Positions 26,729-36,096 are shown, counted from the stretch's first letter. The stretch is 53,062 nt of DNA from an uncultured Lachnospiraceae bacterium (GCA_944377405.1 CALWES010000012.1:1-53062); one strand, 5' to 3'. The notes: generated by a model from the sequence alone, not told the origin. Numbers and translations: made by a program.

Positions 26729-29700
26729 ATGTATATCGCAGATCTGCACATTCATTCCAGATATTCCAGAGCCACCAGCAAAGATCTGACGGTGGAGGCA
26801 CTGTCCCTGGCAGGAAGGCAGAAGGGCATCGGCCTCATCGGCACCGGGGACTTCACCCACCCGGCCTGGCGGAAGGAGCTGCGGGAGGCCTTGATGCCAG
26901 CAGAGGAGGGTTTATATACCCTGAAGGAAAAACAGACAATTTCCGGGGCAGCAGGAGCCTTTCCGGAGCCCCGCTTTGTCATTACCGGGGAGATCAGCTC
27001 CATCTATAAGCAGGATGGCAGGGTCAGGAAGGTCCATAATCTCATTATCCTGCCGGACCTTGAGGCGGCGGAGCGGATGGCTGCAAAGCTGGAGACCGTG
27101 GGGAACATCCATTCCGACGGAAGGCCGATCCTGGGTATCTCCAGCCACGATCTGCTGGAGCTTACCCTGGATATCTGCCCGGAGGCTGTTTTTGTGCCGG
27201 CCCATATCTGGACGCCCCATTTTTCCATGTTTGGGGCTTTCTCCGGCTTTGATACGGTGGAGGAGTGCTTCGGAGACCTGGCCCCCATGATCCATGCCGT
27301 GGAGACGGGCCTTTCCTCCGACCCGCCCATGAACTGGCGGCTGTCTGCCCTGGACCGGTTTCAGCTGATCTCAAACTCCGATGCCCATTCTGCGGCGAAG
27401 CTGGGACGGGAGGCCAATCTGATCTCGGGGGATCTGTCCTATGAGGGGCTGTACCGGGCCCTTCAGATGGGAGAGGGCCTGGAGGGAACGGTGGAATTTT
27501 TCCCGGAGGAGGGAAAATACCACTACGACGGCCACAGAAAATGCCACCTCTGCCTGAAGCCGGAGGAAACGGAGCAGTATGAGGGGCGCTGCCCCATCTG
27601 CGGGAAAAAGCTGACGATCGGAGTCTCCCACAGGATTGAGGAGCTGGCGGACCGGCCCGAGGGCTTTGTCCGTCCCGGAGCGAAGCCCTTTGAGAGCCTG
27701 GTGCCCCTTCGGGAGGTGATCGCCGCCTCCACGGGAAGCAGTGCCCAGAGCGTAAAGACGGAACGCCGGTATCAGGAGATGCTGGAGAAGCTGGGGACGG
27801 AGTTCGGGATCCTGCGGGAGCTGCCGGTGGAGGAGATCCGGTCCGTGGCAGGAGAGCGGATCGGAGAGGGGATCCGCAGGCTCCGGGCAGGAGAGGTGAT
27901 CCGGCGCCCCGGCTACGACGGAGAATACGGAGAGATCCGGCTGTTCCGGGAGGAGGAGCTGGAGAACGCCCAGGGGCAGCTGAGCCTCTTCTCCCTTTCG
28001 GAAATGGAAGGGAAGCCTGAAGGAAAGATAGGCTCCGAAAGCCCCAGCGACTCCAAAGACCGGGGGAAAAAGAAGGAGACCCTTCCGAAAAAAGCGTCGG
28101 AGAAAAGAGAAAAAGCGCCGGAGGAGAAACCGCCGGTGCTGAACGAAGAACAGCAGGCAGCCGCCGCCTTCAGGGGAAGGGCGGCAGCTGTAATCGCGGG
28201 CCCCGGAACGGGAAAGACAAAGACCCTGATCGCCCATATCCTGTATCTGGTGCAGGAACGGGGCGTAAAGCCCTCGGAGATCACAGCGGTGACCTTTACC
28301 AGAAAGGCGGCCCGGGAGCTTAAGGAAAGGCTGTCCCGGGAGCCTGCCCTGAAGCACAGCCTCCACCGGATGCAGATCGGCACCTTCCATGCCCTCTGCC
28401 TGGAGCTCCTGAAGAAGTCCGGGGAGCCCTTTGTGCTGGCCGGGGACCCGGGAGAAAAGCAGGAGCTTACGGAGGTCCTGGCGGGACAGACCTCCGAGTC
28501 GGAAGGAGGAACGAAGGTCCTGGACTTCGACAGCCTCATCGGAGAGACCCTCAGGCTCCTTCGGGAGGAAAAGGGGGAGGCCCTCAGGGGAAAGAGCTTC
28601 CACTATCTCCTCATCGATGAATTCCAGGACATCAGCCCGGACCAGTTTGAACTGATCCGGCTCTGGAACCGGGAGGGGAAGGAGCTCTTTGCCATCGGGG
28701 ATCCGGATCAGTCCATCTACGGCTTCCGGGGTGCGGACGCAGGCTGCTTTCAGAAGCTTTCGGAGCTGTACCCGGAGCTTATGACCCTGTCTTTACGGGT
28801 CAATTACCGTTCCGCACCGGAGATCCTGGAGACTGCCTGCGGCTTTATCCGGCACAATGAGGGAAGCCATGAGGCCCTTTCTCCGGCGGACCCGGAGAAA
28901 AGGGGCGGCCCGATCCGTTTTGTGTCCGCTGCCTCTCCCCTTTCCGAGGGGATCTTTGTGGCAAAGGAGATCAACCGCCTGGTGGGCGGCATCGATATGA
29001 TCGATACGGAAACGGGCTTTTACGGTGAAAGACCCGAGGGAGCCTACCGGAGCTTCTCAGAGATCGCAGTTCTCTGCCGGACGAACCGGCAGCTGGAGCT
29101 TCTGGAAAAGTGCCTCCGGAAGGAGAGCATCCCCTATGTGGTGCAGGGAAAGGAGGACTTCCTTTCCGCAGACAGCGTCCGGGGGACCCTGGCCTTTTTC
29201 CGCTGGATCCTGGCGGAAGAGGGAACCGAGGGGAGGGAGGCCCTGGGCCGCCTTGCGGCAAGGCTTTTATGGAAGCTTCCGGAAAACCGGATCACGGAAG
29301 AAGTACTGGAGGCAGCAGGGGAAAGCTACGGCCCCCTTGCGGGGAAAACAGCTCCCGGAAAGCTGCTTTCAAAGTGGGCAGAGGAGATGGGACTTTCTGA
29401 GGACCTGCAGATGAAAAAGCTCCTCTCCATGGCCCTTCTCTATCCCGCGATGGAGGAGCTCCTCCTTACGGCGGAGACCGGAAGCGAAGGAGACCACATG
29501 CGCTGCGGAGGGAAACGGATCCCTGCCGATGCGGTGCATCTTATGACCCTCCACGCCTCCAAGGGACTGGAATTTCCGGTGGTGCTGATCTGCGGCGTGG
29601 AGAAGGAAAAGCTGCCCCTGGAGACCAAAAAGGGAGAAACGGATCTCTCCGAGGAAAGAAGGCTGTTCTACGTGGGTATGACCCGGGCGAAGGAGCAGCT

Positions 29701-29827
29701 GATCCTCACAGGCTCCGGGGAAGCCTCCTCCTTCCTTGGGGAGCTGCCGGAGACATATCTTATAAGAGAACGGGCTGAGACCGAAAGGAAAAGGGAACCG
29801 GATGGACAGCTCAGTCTCTTCGACTGA
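26729..29827 (+). CDS. EndoQ-like PHP endonuclease fused to UvrD-type helicase
   Basis: A 1032-residue fusion. Residues 1-415 resemble endonuclease Q, which nicks DNA 5' of deaminated bases: PHP metal motif DLHIHSRYS, GTGDFTHP, HIWTPHFSMFG, SNSDAHS and a CxxC...CPIC zinc knuckle. After a charged linker (about 425-470) comes a superfamily 1 helicase: Walker A GPGTGKTKT near 490, DEFQD near 628, GDPDQSIYGFRG near 656, TLHASKGLEFP near 940 and YVGMTRAKEQL near 980. QLSLF occurs at 417-421 and again at 1027-1031, matching the bacterial sliding-clamp-binding pentapeptide. It probably couples deamination repair to unwinding at the replication clamp. Confidence 0.9.
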   Translation: MYIADLHIHSRYSRATSKDLTVEALSLAGRQKGIGLIGTGDFTHPAWRKELREALMPAEEGLYTLKEKQTISGAAGAFPEPRFVITGEISSIYKQDGRVRKVHNLIILPDLEAAERMAAKLETVGNIHSDGRPILGISSHDLLELTLDICPEAVFVPAHIWTPHFSMFGAFSGFDTVEECFGDLAPMIHAVETGLSSDPPMNWRLSALDRFQLISNSDAHSAAKLGREANLISGDLSYEGLYRALQMGEGLEGTVEFFPEEGKYHYDGHRKCHLCLKPEETEQYEGRCPICGKKLTIGVSHRIEELADRPEGFVRPGAKPFESLVPLREVIAASTGSSAQSVKTERRYQEMLEKLGTEFGILRELPVEEIRSVAGERIGEGIRRLRAGEVIRRPGYDGEYGEIRLFREEELENAQGQLSLFSLSEMEGKPEGKIGSESPSDSKDRGKKKETLPKKASEKREKAPEEKPPVLNEEQQAAAAFRGRAAAVIAGPGTGKTKTLIAHILYLVQERGVKPSEITAVTFTRKAARELKERLSREPALKHSLHRMQIGTFHALCLELLKKSGEPFVLAGDPGEKQELTEVLAGQTSESEGGTKVLDFDSLIGETLRLLREEKGEALRGKSFHYLLIDEFQDISPDQFELIRLWNREGKELFAIGDPDQSIYGFRGADAGCFQKLSELYPELMTLSLRVNYRSAPEILETACGFIRHNEGSHEALSPADPEKRGGPIRFVSAASPLSEGIFVAKEINRLVGGIDMIDTETGFYGERPEGAYRSFSEIAVLCRTNRQLELLEKCLRKESIPYVVQGKEDFLSADSVRGTLAFFRWILAEEGTEGREALGRLAARLLWKLPENRITEEVLEAAGESYGPLAGKTAPGKLLSKWAEEMGLSEDLQMKKLLSMALLYPAMEELLLTAETGSEGDHMRCGGKRIPADAVHLMTLHASKGLEFPVVLICGVEKEKLPLETKKGETDLSEERRLFYVGMTRAKEQLILTGSGEASSFLGELPETYLIRERAETERKREPDGQLSLFD

Positions 29828-29843
29828 AGAAGGGAGAAGGAAC

Positions 29844-31313
29844 ATGCTGACTGATTGGGTAAAGATGAAGATGCCGGAGGAAGAGGAGATCAAGGAGCGG
29901 ATCAAAAAGGCGCAGGACGCCATGGAGAGCCGCCAGCTGGCCCTGAAGGAACACGGGCTTCCGGTGATCGTGCTCCTGGAGGGCTGGGGCGCCGCCGGGA
30001 AGGGAAGCATGATCGGAAAGCTGATCCGGAACCTGGATCCCAGGTTCTTTAAGGTGCTGACCCCCGGGGCCCCCTCGGAGGAGGAGAAAAGGAGGCCCTT
30101 TTTGTACCGGTATTTTACGGGGATCCCCCAGCAGGGGAAGATCCTCTTTATGGACGGCGGCTGGATCGAGCAGGTCACAAGGGAGATGCTTCAGGAGGAG
30201 CTTCCCGATCAGGACTACCGGCAGAGAATCCAGAGCATCCGGGTCTTCGAGCGGCAGCTTTCCGACAACGGATATCTGCTGATCAAGTGCTTCCTGCAGG
30301 TGGATAAAAAGGAACAGAAAAAGAGGCTTTCCGAGCTTCAGGAGGATAAGGACACCAGCTGGCGGGTCAGAGAATTCGACCTGTGGCAGAACAAGCACTA
30401 TGACCGCTGCCTGGAGGCCTACGACCGCTGTCTGCGGGATACGGACCTGGACTGTGCCCCCTGGTATATCATCGACGCGGAACAAAGGAAATGGGCGGAG
30501 CTGCAGCTTCTGGAGACCCTTCTGGGAAGGATCGACACGGCCCTTAAGAATCAGGAGATCGCCGTGCCCATCCGGCAGAATCCCTTCCCTCTGAAGGAGG
30601 TGCCGAAGCTTTCGGAGATCCGGCTGGACCAGGAGCTTTCCAGGGAGGACTACAAAAAGGAACTGGACAAATATCAGAAGGAGCTCTCGGAGCTCCATAA
30701 CCGGCTGTACCGGAAGAAGGTGCCGGTGGTGATCGTCTACGAGGGCTGGGACGCAGCCGGAAAGGGCGGCAACATCAAGCGGCTCACGGAGGCCCTGGAT
30801 CCCAGGGGCTATGAGGTGCATCCCATTGCAAGCCCGGAGCCCCACGAGAAGGCAAGGCATTATCTCTGGCGCTTCTGGAAGCGGCTTCCCAAGACAGGCC
30901 ATGTGGCCATCTTCGACCGCAGCTGGTACGGACGGGTGATGGTGGAGCGCGTAGAGGGCTTCTGCAGTGAAAATGAGTGGCAGAGGGCCTTCCATGAAAT
31001 GAACGAGTTTGAAAAGGAGCTGGACGACTGGGGTGCCGTCATCATCAAGTTCTGGGTGCAGATCGACAAGGACACCCAGCTGGAACGCTTCCGGGAACGG
31101 GAGGAGACTCCGGAAAAGCGCTGGAAGATCACGGAGGAGGACTGGCGGAACCGGGAGAAGTGGGACAGCTATGAGACCGCGGTGAACGAGATGCTGGAAA
31201 AGACCAGCACGGAATTTGCCCCCTGGCACATTCTGGAGTCAGACAATAAGTACTATGCCAGGATCAAGGCCCTCAGGATCGTAACGGGGGCCCTTAAGAA
31301 GAAGCTGGACTAG
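29844..31313 (+). CDS. pap: polyphosphate:AMP phosphotransferase (two-domain PPK2)
   Basis: A 489-residue tandem PPK2 protein, class II, which phosphorylates AMP with polyphosphate. Domain 2 keeps the active residues: Walker A EGWDAAGKGG at about 300 and DRSWYGR near 358. Domain 1 has EGWGAAGKGS near 46, without the Asp, and MDGGWIEQ in place of DRSWYGR, so it is probably inactive, as is typical. ATG 29844 follows GGGAGAAGG; the gene starts 16 bases after the EndoQ-helicase stop and is likely in the same transcript. Confidence 0.93.
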   Translation: MLTDWVKMKMPEEEEIKERIKKAQDAMESRQLALKEHGLPVIVLLEGWGAAGKGSMIGKLIRNLDPRFFKVLTPGAPSEEEKRRPFLYRYFTGIPQQGKILFMDGGWIEQVTREMLQEELPDQDYRQRIQSIRVFERQLSDNGYLLIKCFLQVDKKEQKKRLSELQEDKDTSWRVREFDLWQNKHYDRCLEAYDRCLRDTDLDCAPWYIIDAEQRKWAELQLLETLLGRIDTALKNQEIAVPIRQNPFPLKEVPKLSEIRLDQELSREDYKKELDKYQKELSELHNRLYRKKVPVVIVYEGWDAAGKGGNIKRLTEALDPRGYEVHPIASPEPHEKARHYLWRFWKRLPKTGHVAIFDRSWYGRVMVERVEGFCSENEWQRAFHEMNEFEKELDDWGAVIIKFWVQIDKDTQLERFREREETPEKRWKITEEDWRNREKWDSYETAVNEMLEKTSTEFAPWHILESDNKYYARIKALRIVTGALKKKLD

Positions 31314-31332
31314 GCTCCCGGGGAATTCGGTC

Positions 31333-31361
31333 TTGACAATCTGCGGGAAGAGTGCTATCCT
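31333..31361 (+). promoter_or_regulatory. promoter of the T-box leader
   Basis: TTGACA (31333-31338) and TATCCT (31356-31361) are separated by 17 bases; transcription should start near 31368. Confidence 0.85.
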
Positions 31362-31367
31362 ATGCCC

Positions 31368-31683
31368 AACAATCAAACATGGCAAACCGATGATAAAGAG
31401 TAAGTAGGCTGTAACAATTCCCGGAAGGAAAAAGGGAGTTTTCAATGCAGGCGCAGGAGAGAGCCGCCGACGGTGAGATGGCGGTGCGTACGGTACAGTT
31501 GAATGGGCTTTAGAGGGCGCTCCGGAATCAAAGTAGTATGGAGCGACGAAATCCGCATTCGTTAAAGGGCGGCATATATGATGGTATATGGATAAGAGGG
31601 CGTAAGCCAAGGCGGGTGGTACCGCGGATAGTCTTTTCAGAGTATTCGTCCCGGACAGGATCAGATCCTGTCCGGGATTTTTT
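31368..31683 (+). promoter_or_regulatory. T-box leader, probable tryptophan specifier
   Basis: The GA-rich Stem I element GATGATAAAGAGTAAGTA is at about 31390-31407, AGAGAG and the distal stem (CCGCC/GGCGG) at about 31458-31483. The specifier loop reads GAA-UGG-G with UGG at 31504-31506, a Trp codon followed by a purine. The T-box sequence GGGTGGTACCGCGG is at 31614-31627 and a strong terminator follows. Uncharged tRNA would stabilise the antiterminator and switch on the ABC importer. One point does not fit: the bulge is UGGU, which pairs with an A discriminator, whereas bacterial tRNA-Trp usually has G73. Confidence 0.9.
31650..31683 (+). terminator. T-box attenuator terminator
   Basis: CCCGGACAGGAT (31650-31661) pairs perfectly with ATCCTGTCCGGG (31665-31676), followed by six T. 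It is the off-state of the T-box. Confidence 0.93.
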
Positions 31684-31775
31684 ATTTCCACCAGGTCCTG
31701 AAGGCGCCCGAAACCCTGTTTGTCATGCCGATTGAGTCACCCATTTGAAACGGTCTTGAGAAGGAGGACAAACAG

Positions 31776-32876
31776 ATGAAAAAGAAGATGATGAGAACAA
31801 TGGCAATGGCTATGGCAGCAATGCTGACCCTGGGCGCCTGCGGAAGCCCCGCAGGGGAGACTACGGCAGCCTCCGGCACAGCCGGAACCACAGCTGAGGG
31901 AACGGCGGAACAGCAGACCTTTGAGACCTCAGGCGTAATCGTAAATTCCGAGGATCTTTATGATGGGGAATTTACCATCGGCATCGGCCAGTTCGCAGAC
32001 CACGGTTCCCTGGATAACTGCCGGGAGGGTTTCCTTCTGGGCCTTGCAGAGGAAGGAATCGTAGAAGGTGAGAACCTGACGGTGGACTATGACAATGCCA
32101 ACAGCGACGGTTCCATGGCAGCTCAGATCAACCAGAGCTACGTGGGAGCGGATGTGGACCTAATCTGCGCCATCGCCACCCCCATGGCCCAGGCGGCCTA
32201 TGCAGCGGCCAGAAACACGGATATCCCCGTGATCTATACGGCAGTTACGGATCCGGCAGCAGCTGAGCTTGCGGACGCAGAGGGAAAGCCGGTAGGAAAC
32301 ATCACCGGTACCTCCGACAAGCTTCCCGTATCGGAGCAGCTTGAGATGATCCGTTCCATCCTTCCGGAGGCAAAGAAGCTGGCCATCATGTACACAACCT
32401 CTGAGGCAAACTCCGAGTCCTCCGTGGCAGAGTATGAAGCTCTTGCAGGAGACTACGGATTTGAGATCAAGGCAGTGGGCGTATCCACGGCGGCGGACAT
32501 CCCCCTGGCAGCAGACAGCATGCTGGCGGACTGCGACGTGGTGACCATGATCACGGACAATACGGTGGTGGCTTCCCTGCCGGTGATCCTGGCAAAGGCC
32601 AAGGCAAAGAACATCCCCGTATTCGGCTCCGAGATCGAGCAGGTAAAGATCGGCTGTCTGGCAGCCATGGGCCTTGATTATGTGGAGCTTGGAAAGCAGA
32701 CCGGACGGATGGCCGCACGGATCCTCCAGGGGGAGGCAGCTTCAGAGATCCCCTATGAGCAGATCGAAGGCGCTTCCTTCTACGGCAACACCGCAGTGGC
32801 GGAGCAGCTTGGCATCACCCTGCCGGAGGACCTGGTGGCAGGAGCAGCGGAGATCTTCGACACCATTTCAGAATAA
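31776..32876 (+). CDS. trpX: ABC transporter substrate-binding lipoprotein, TrpX-type
   Basis: A 366-residue lipoprotein: signal peptide ending LTLGA-Cys22, a Ser/Thr-rich linker, then a two-lobed binding domain of the PF04392 (TrpX/BMP-like) family, with GIGQFADHGSLDN near the start and VDLICAIATPMAQAAYAAA. AGAAGGAGGAC precedes the ATG. Together with the permease and ATPase downstream and the UGG T-box upstream it fits the TrpXYZ tryptophan importer of Firmicutes. The ligand assignment rests on the T-box, not on binding residues that I can read. Confidence 0.85.
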   Translation: MKKKMMRTMAMAMAAMLTLGACGSPAGETTAASGTAGTTAEGTAEQQTFETSGVIVNSEDLYDGEFTIGIGQFADHGSLDNCREGFLLGLAEEGIVEGENLTVDYDNANSDGSMAAQINQSYVGADVDLICAIATPMAQAAYAAARNTDIPVIYTAVTDPAAAELADAEGKPVGNITGTSDKLPVSEQLEMIRSILPEAKKLAIMYTTSEANSESSVAEYEALAGDYGFEIKAVGVSTAADIPLAADSMLADCDVVTMITDNTVVASLPVILAKAKAKNIPVFGSEIEQVKIGCLAAMGLDYVELGKQTGRMAARILQGEAASEIPYEQIEGASFYGNTAVAEQLGITLPEDLVAGAAEIFDTISE

Positions 32877-32940
32877 AATAAGGGGCAGGAAAGCCTGCCC
32901 CAGGACAGAAAAAGCAGTAAAGGAATAACAGGCATTTATC

Positions 32941-33831
32941 ATGAACAGTACAGTGATTTTGGGAATATTTGAAGAAGGACTGATCTATGCCATCATGTCC
33001 CTCGGGGTATACATTACCTATACCATACTTGACTTTCCGGACCTGTCCGTGGACGGGACCTATCCCCTGGGCATGGCGGTGACAGCAGCCCTGATCGTCC
33101 TGGGGGTGGATCCGATCCTGGTGATCCCCCTGACCTTCCTGGCGGGGGCAGCGGCAGGCTGCGTAACGGGCCTGATCCATGTGAAGCTTAAGGTCCGGGA
33201 TCTGCTTTCCGGTATCATCGTGAGCATTGCCCTGTATTCCATCAACCTAAGGATCGCAGGCACCTCCAATCTGCCCATCTTCTCCAAGGAGACCATCTTC
33301 CAGAATAGCTTCCTGGGAAGCCTGGTTCCGGCGGCTCTTACCCCCTATACCACGGTAATCATCCTGCTTCTGATCACGGTGGTGTGCAAGCTCCTTCTGG
33401 ACCTGTACCTCCGGACCCGTTCCGGCTATCTGCTCCGGGCAGCAGGCAGCAATGACACCCTGGTGACTTCCCTTGGCAGGGACAAGGGCACCGTGAAGAT
33501 CCTGGGACTGGCTCTGGCCAACGGCTTTGCAGCCCTGGCGGGAGGCATCATGTGCCAGAAGCAGGGCTTCTTCGAGGTAACGGCAGGCACCGGCACCATC
33601 GTCATTGGCCTGGCAAACGTGATCATCGGCACCCAGCTCTTCCGGCACCTGGGACTTGTAAAGGCCACCACGGCGGTGGTCTTCGGTTCCATCATCTACC
33701 GGGCCTGCGTGGCGGCGGCCATCGGCATGGGCATGGCCCCCGGGGACCTGAAGATGATCACGGCGGCCCTGTTCCTTCTGATCCTTGTGATCAGCAATCT
33801 GCAGAAGGGGAAGGTGAAGAAGCATGCTTAA
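32941..33831 (+). CDS. trpY: ABC transporter permease, TrpY-type
   Basis: A 296-residue permease of the BPD_transp_2 (branched-chain/ribose) family with about eight or nine membrane helices. LRAAGSNDTLVTSLGRDKG is the cytoplasmic coupling loop that contacts the ATPase. It is 64 bases after the binding protein gene with a modest AAAGGAAT site, and its end overlaps the ATPase gene by 8 bases. Confidence 0.88.
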   Translation: MNSTVILGIFEEGLIYAIMSLGVYITYTILDFPDLSVDGTYPLGMAVTAALIVLGVDPILVIPLTFLAGAAAGCVTGLIHVKLKVRDLLSGIIVSIALYSINLRIAGTSNLPIFSKETIFQNSFLGSLVPAALTPYTTVIILLLITVVCKLLLDLYLRTRSGYLLRAAGSNDTLVTSLGRDKGTVKILGLALANGFAALAGGIMCQKQGFFEVTAGTGTIVIGLANVIIGTQLFRHLGLVKATTAVVFGSIIYRACVAAAIGMGMAPGDLKMITAALFLLILVISNLQKGKVKKHA

Positions 33832-34597
33832 GCTGGAAAAGATCTGCAAATATTATAATCCAGGGACTGTCAACGAGATGTGCCTCTTCGAGGATTACGA
33901 CCTTGAGGTGGAAAAGGGTGAATTCGTCTCCATCGTTGGCTCCAACGGCTCCGGAAAAACCAGTATGCTGAACATCATCTGCGGCAGCATCCCCCTGGAT
34001 TCCGGGAAGCTCTACATTGACGACCGGGAGATCACGAAGATGCCGGAGCACAAGCGGGCGGCAGTGATCGGACGGGTCTATCAGAACCCGGCCCTGGGCA
34101 CCTGTCCGGATATGACGATCCTGGAGAACATGTCCATGGCGGACACCAAGGGAAAGCCCTTCAACCTGAGACGGGGAACGGACAAGGAACGGATCGGATA
34201 TTACCAGGAGCTTCTGGCAGGCCTGGGCCTGGGACTTGAGAACAAGCTCTCCGTAAAGGTGGGAGCCCTTTCCGGCGGCCAGCGGCAGGCCATGGCATTG
34301 CTGATGTCCACCATGACCCCCATCGATTTCCTGATCCTGGATGAGCATACGGCGGCCCTGGACCCGAAGACTGCGGACACCATCATGGAGCTTACGGACC
34401 GTATCGTCCGGGAAAAGCAGCTCACCACCCTTATGGTGACCCACAACCTCCGCTATGCGGTGGAGTACGGAAACCGGCTGATCATGATGCATCAGGGAGA
34501 GAACGTCATGGACCTCAAGGCAGAGGAAAAGGCAGGCCTTCGGGTGGAGGACATCCTGCAGAAATTCAACGAAATATCCATTGAGTGCGGAAACTAA
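33824..34597 (+). CDS. trpZ: ABC transporter ATP-binding protein, TrpZ-type
   Basis: A 257-residue ATPase: Walker A GSNGSGKTS near 43, signature LSGGQRQAM, Walker B FLILDEHTAALDP, switch His in VTHNLR. The DEHTAALDP sequence, rather than DEPT, is characteristic of the ATPases paired with PF04392 binding proteins. It completes the T-box-controlled importer and is followed by a terminator. Confidence 0.9.
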   Translation: MLKLEKICKYYNPGTVNEMCLFEDYDLEVEKGEFVSIVGSNGSGKTSMLNIICGSIPLDSGKLYIDDREITKMPEHKRAAVIGRVYQNPALGTCPDMTILENMSMADTKGKPFNLRRGTDKERIGYYQELLAGLGLGLENKLSVKVGALSGGQRQAMALLMSTMTPIDFLILDEHTAALDPKTADTIMELTDRIVREKQLTTLMVTHNLRYAVEYGNRLIMMHQGENVMDLKAEEKAGLRVEDILQKFNEISIECGN

Positions 34598-34603
34598 AAA
34601 AGA

Positions 34604-34636
34604 AGGCCCGGTCTGAAAAGATCGGGCTTTACTTTT
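34604..34636 (+). terminator. terminator of the trpXYZ-like operon
   Basis: GCCCGGTCT pairs with AGATCGGGC (one G-T pair) around GAAA, followed by TTTACTTTT. Confidence 0.8.
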
Positions 34637-34657
34637 CCCGTATTTCCTCATTATAAT
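34628..34657 (+). promoter_or_regulatory. patatin gene promoter
   Basis: TTTACT (34628-34633) and TATAAT (34652-34657) with an 18-base spacer, partly overlapping the preceding terminator. Confidence 0.5.
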
Positions 34658-34699
34658 AAGATCAGACAGATATTTATCTACAGAAGTGAGGATCAAAGG

Positions 34700-35554
34700 A
34701 TGAAACTTGGAATGGTACTGGAAGGCGGCGGCATGCGGGGCATGTACACCGCAGGCGTGCTGGATTTTCTGATGGAAAAGGACTTTTATCCCGACGGGAT
34801 CATCGGTGTTTCCGCAGGGGCCTGCCACGGCTGCTCCTATGCTTCCAAGCAGCGGGGCCGCAGCTACCGTATCAATACAAAATACTGCAGGGACTGGCGT
34901 TACATGAGCTTCCGTTCCCTGCTTCTGACAGGGGACTATTTCGGTGCGGATTTTGCCTATCACAGGATCCCGGATGAGCTGGAGCCCTTTGATTATGAGA
35001 CCTACGAGGCCTGCCGCCAGCAGATGCCCATCTATGTGGCGGTGACCAACGTGGAGACCGGAAAGGCGGAGTATCCCAGGCTCTGGGATATGCACCGGGA
35101 CGTGGAATGGGTGCGGGCCTCCGCTTCCATGCCGGCCATGGCCCGGATCGTGGAGATGGATGGGAAGAAATACCTGGACGGTGGCGTGGCGGACAGCATT
35201 CCCCTGCGCTTCATGCGGAAGCACGGCTTTGATAAGAACATCGTGGTGCTGACCCAGGTGGCGGGCTACCGGAAGGAAGCCAACAGCATGATGCCCATCA
35301 TCGACCTGAAATATGGCAGAAAGTATCCGGAGCTGGTGAAGGCCATGGCCTCCAGACACCTCAGATACAATAAGACCCTGGATAAGATCGAAGAGCTGGA
35401 GCAGGCAGGGGAGATTTTTGTTCTGAGGCCCTCCGTGAAGATCCCCATCTCCAGGATCGAAAAGGACCTGGACACCATCAACAACATCTATCAGCTGGGG
35501 TACCAGGACGCAGAGAGAAATTATGAAGCAATGTGTTTATACAGCGGGAGGTAA
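34700..35554 (+). CDS. patatin-like phospholipase
   Basis: A 284-residue cytosolic lipid acyl hydrolase of the RssA/YlbK-type patatins. The oxyanion motif is GGGMRG (9-14), the nucleophile elbow GVSAG has Ser38, and the dyad Asp160 lies in YLDGGVADSIP. There is no signal peptide. The ATG follows GTGAGGATCAAAGG. The Rrf2 gene begins 6 bases after its stop, so the two are co-transcribed. Confidence 0.92.
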   Translation: MKLGMVLEGGGMRGMYTAGVLDFLMEKDFYPDGIIGVSAGACHGCSYASKQRGRSYRINTKYCRDWRYMSFRSLLLTGDYFGADFAYHRIPDELEPFDYETYEACRQQMPIYVAVTNVETGKAEYPRLWDMHRDVEWVRASASMPAMARIVEMDGKKYLDGGVADSIPLRFMRKHGFDKNIVVLTQVAGYRKEANSMMPIIDLKYGRKYPELVKAMASRHLRYNKTLDKIEELEQAGEIFVLRPSVKIPISRIEKDLDTINNIYQLGYQDAERNYEAMCLYSGR

Positions 35555-35560
35555 GGCATT

Positions 35561-35989
35561 ATGATGGTATCAACAAAAGGACGTTATGCCCTTCGGATCA
35601 TGATCGACCTTGCGGAGCATGAGGCGGAAGGGTTCGTTTCCCTGAAGGACGTGGCATGCCGGCAGGGGATCTCCATGAAGTATATGGAAGCCATTGTGGC
35701 AGTGCTGAATAAGGCAGGGCTTCTGAACAGCAGAAGAGGAAAGACCGGTGGATACCGTCTCTCCCGGGATCCCGGGGAGATCACGGCGGGAGAGGTGCTG
35801 CGGCTTACGGAAGGAAGCCTGGCACCGGTGGCCTGCATGGAAGGGGGCGGCTGCGGGGAGTGCGTCCGGGCAGCAGGCTGCCAGACCCTTCCCATGTGGA
35901 AGGCCCTGGACGCCCTCATCGAGCATTACCTGGAGGGGGTTACCATCCGGGACCTGGTGGAAGGGACCGTGCAGAAGCCGGAGCTGTAA
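35561..35989 (+). CDS. Rrf2-family regulator, IscR-like
   Basis: A 142-residue regulator with an N-terminal winged helix (LKDVACRQGISMKYMEAIVAVL, then a GKTGGYRLSR wing). Cys92, Cys98, Cys101 and Cys107 form a cluster that nearly coincides with the Fe-S ligands of IscR (92, 98, 104), so it may sense Fe-S status. In Firmicutes this family also includes CymR, the cysteine regulator. Likely targets within the window are the nifS-nifU genes or the cystine importer 9-13 kb downstream; that link is inference. Confidence 0.9.
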   Translation: MMVSTKGRYALRIMIDLAEHEAEGFVSLKDVACRQGISMKYMEAIVAVLNKAGLLNSRRGKTGGYRLSRDPGEITAGEVLRLTEGSLAPVACMEGGGCGECVRAAGCQTLPMWKALDALIEHYLEGVTIRDLVEGTVQKPEL

Positions 35990-36056
35990 GGGGCTTTGTG
36001 AACGGTACATTCAGACAGGCAGGTACAATTTTATAGGTATGAGTTAAAGTTATAAG

Positions 36057-36089
36057 GACCTCCGGGGGGATTTGCCCTGGGGGTCTTTT
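36057..36089 (+). terminator. terminator after the Rrf2 gene
   Basis: GACCTCCGGGG pairs with CCCTGGGGGTC through two G-T pairs, followed by TTTT. Confidence 0.75.
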
Positions 36090-36096
36090 GCTGTTG

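Noticed and set aside
26704..27009. 101-codon frame with a good ribosome site
   Set aside because: Overlaps the start of the EndoQ gene out of frame; product has no recognisable feature.
29811..31229. 472-codon minus-strand open frame
   Set aside because: Antisense shadow of the PPK2 gene, Leu/Pro/His-rich with no motif.
33791..35359. 522-codon minus-strand open frame
   Set aside because: Spans parts of three real plus-strand genes and a terminator; no start site or motif.
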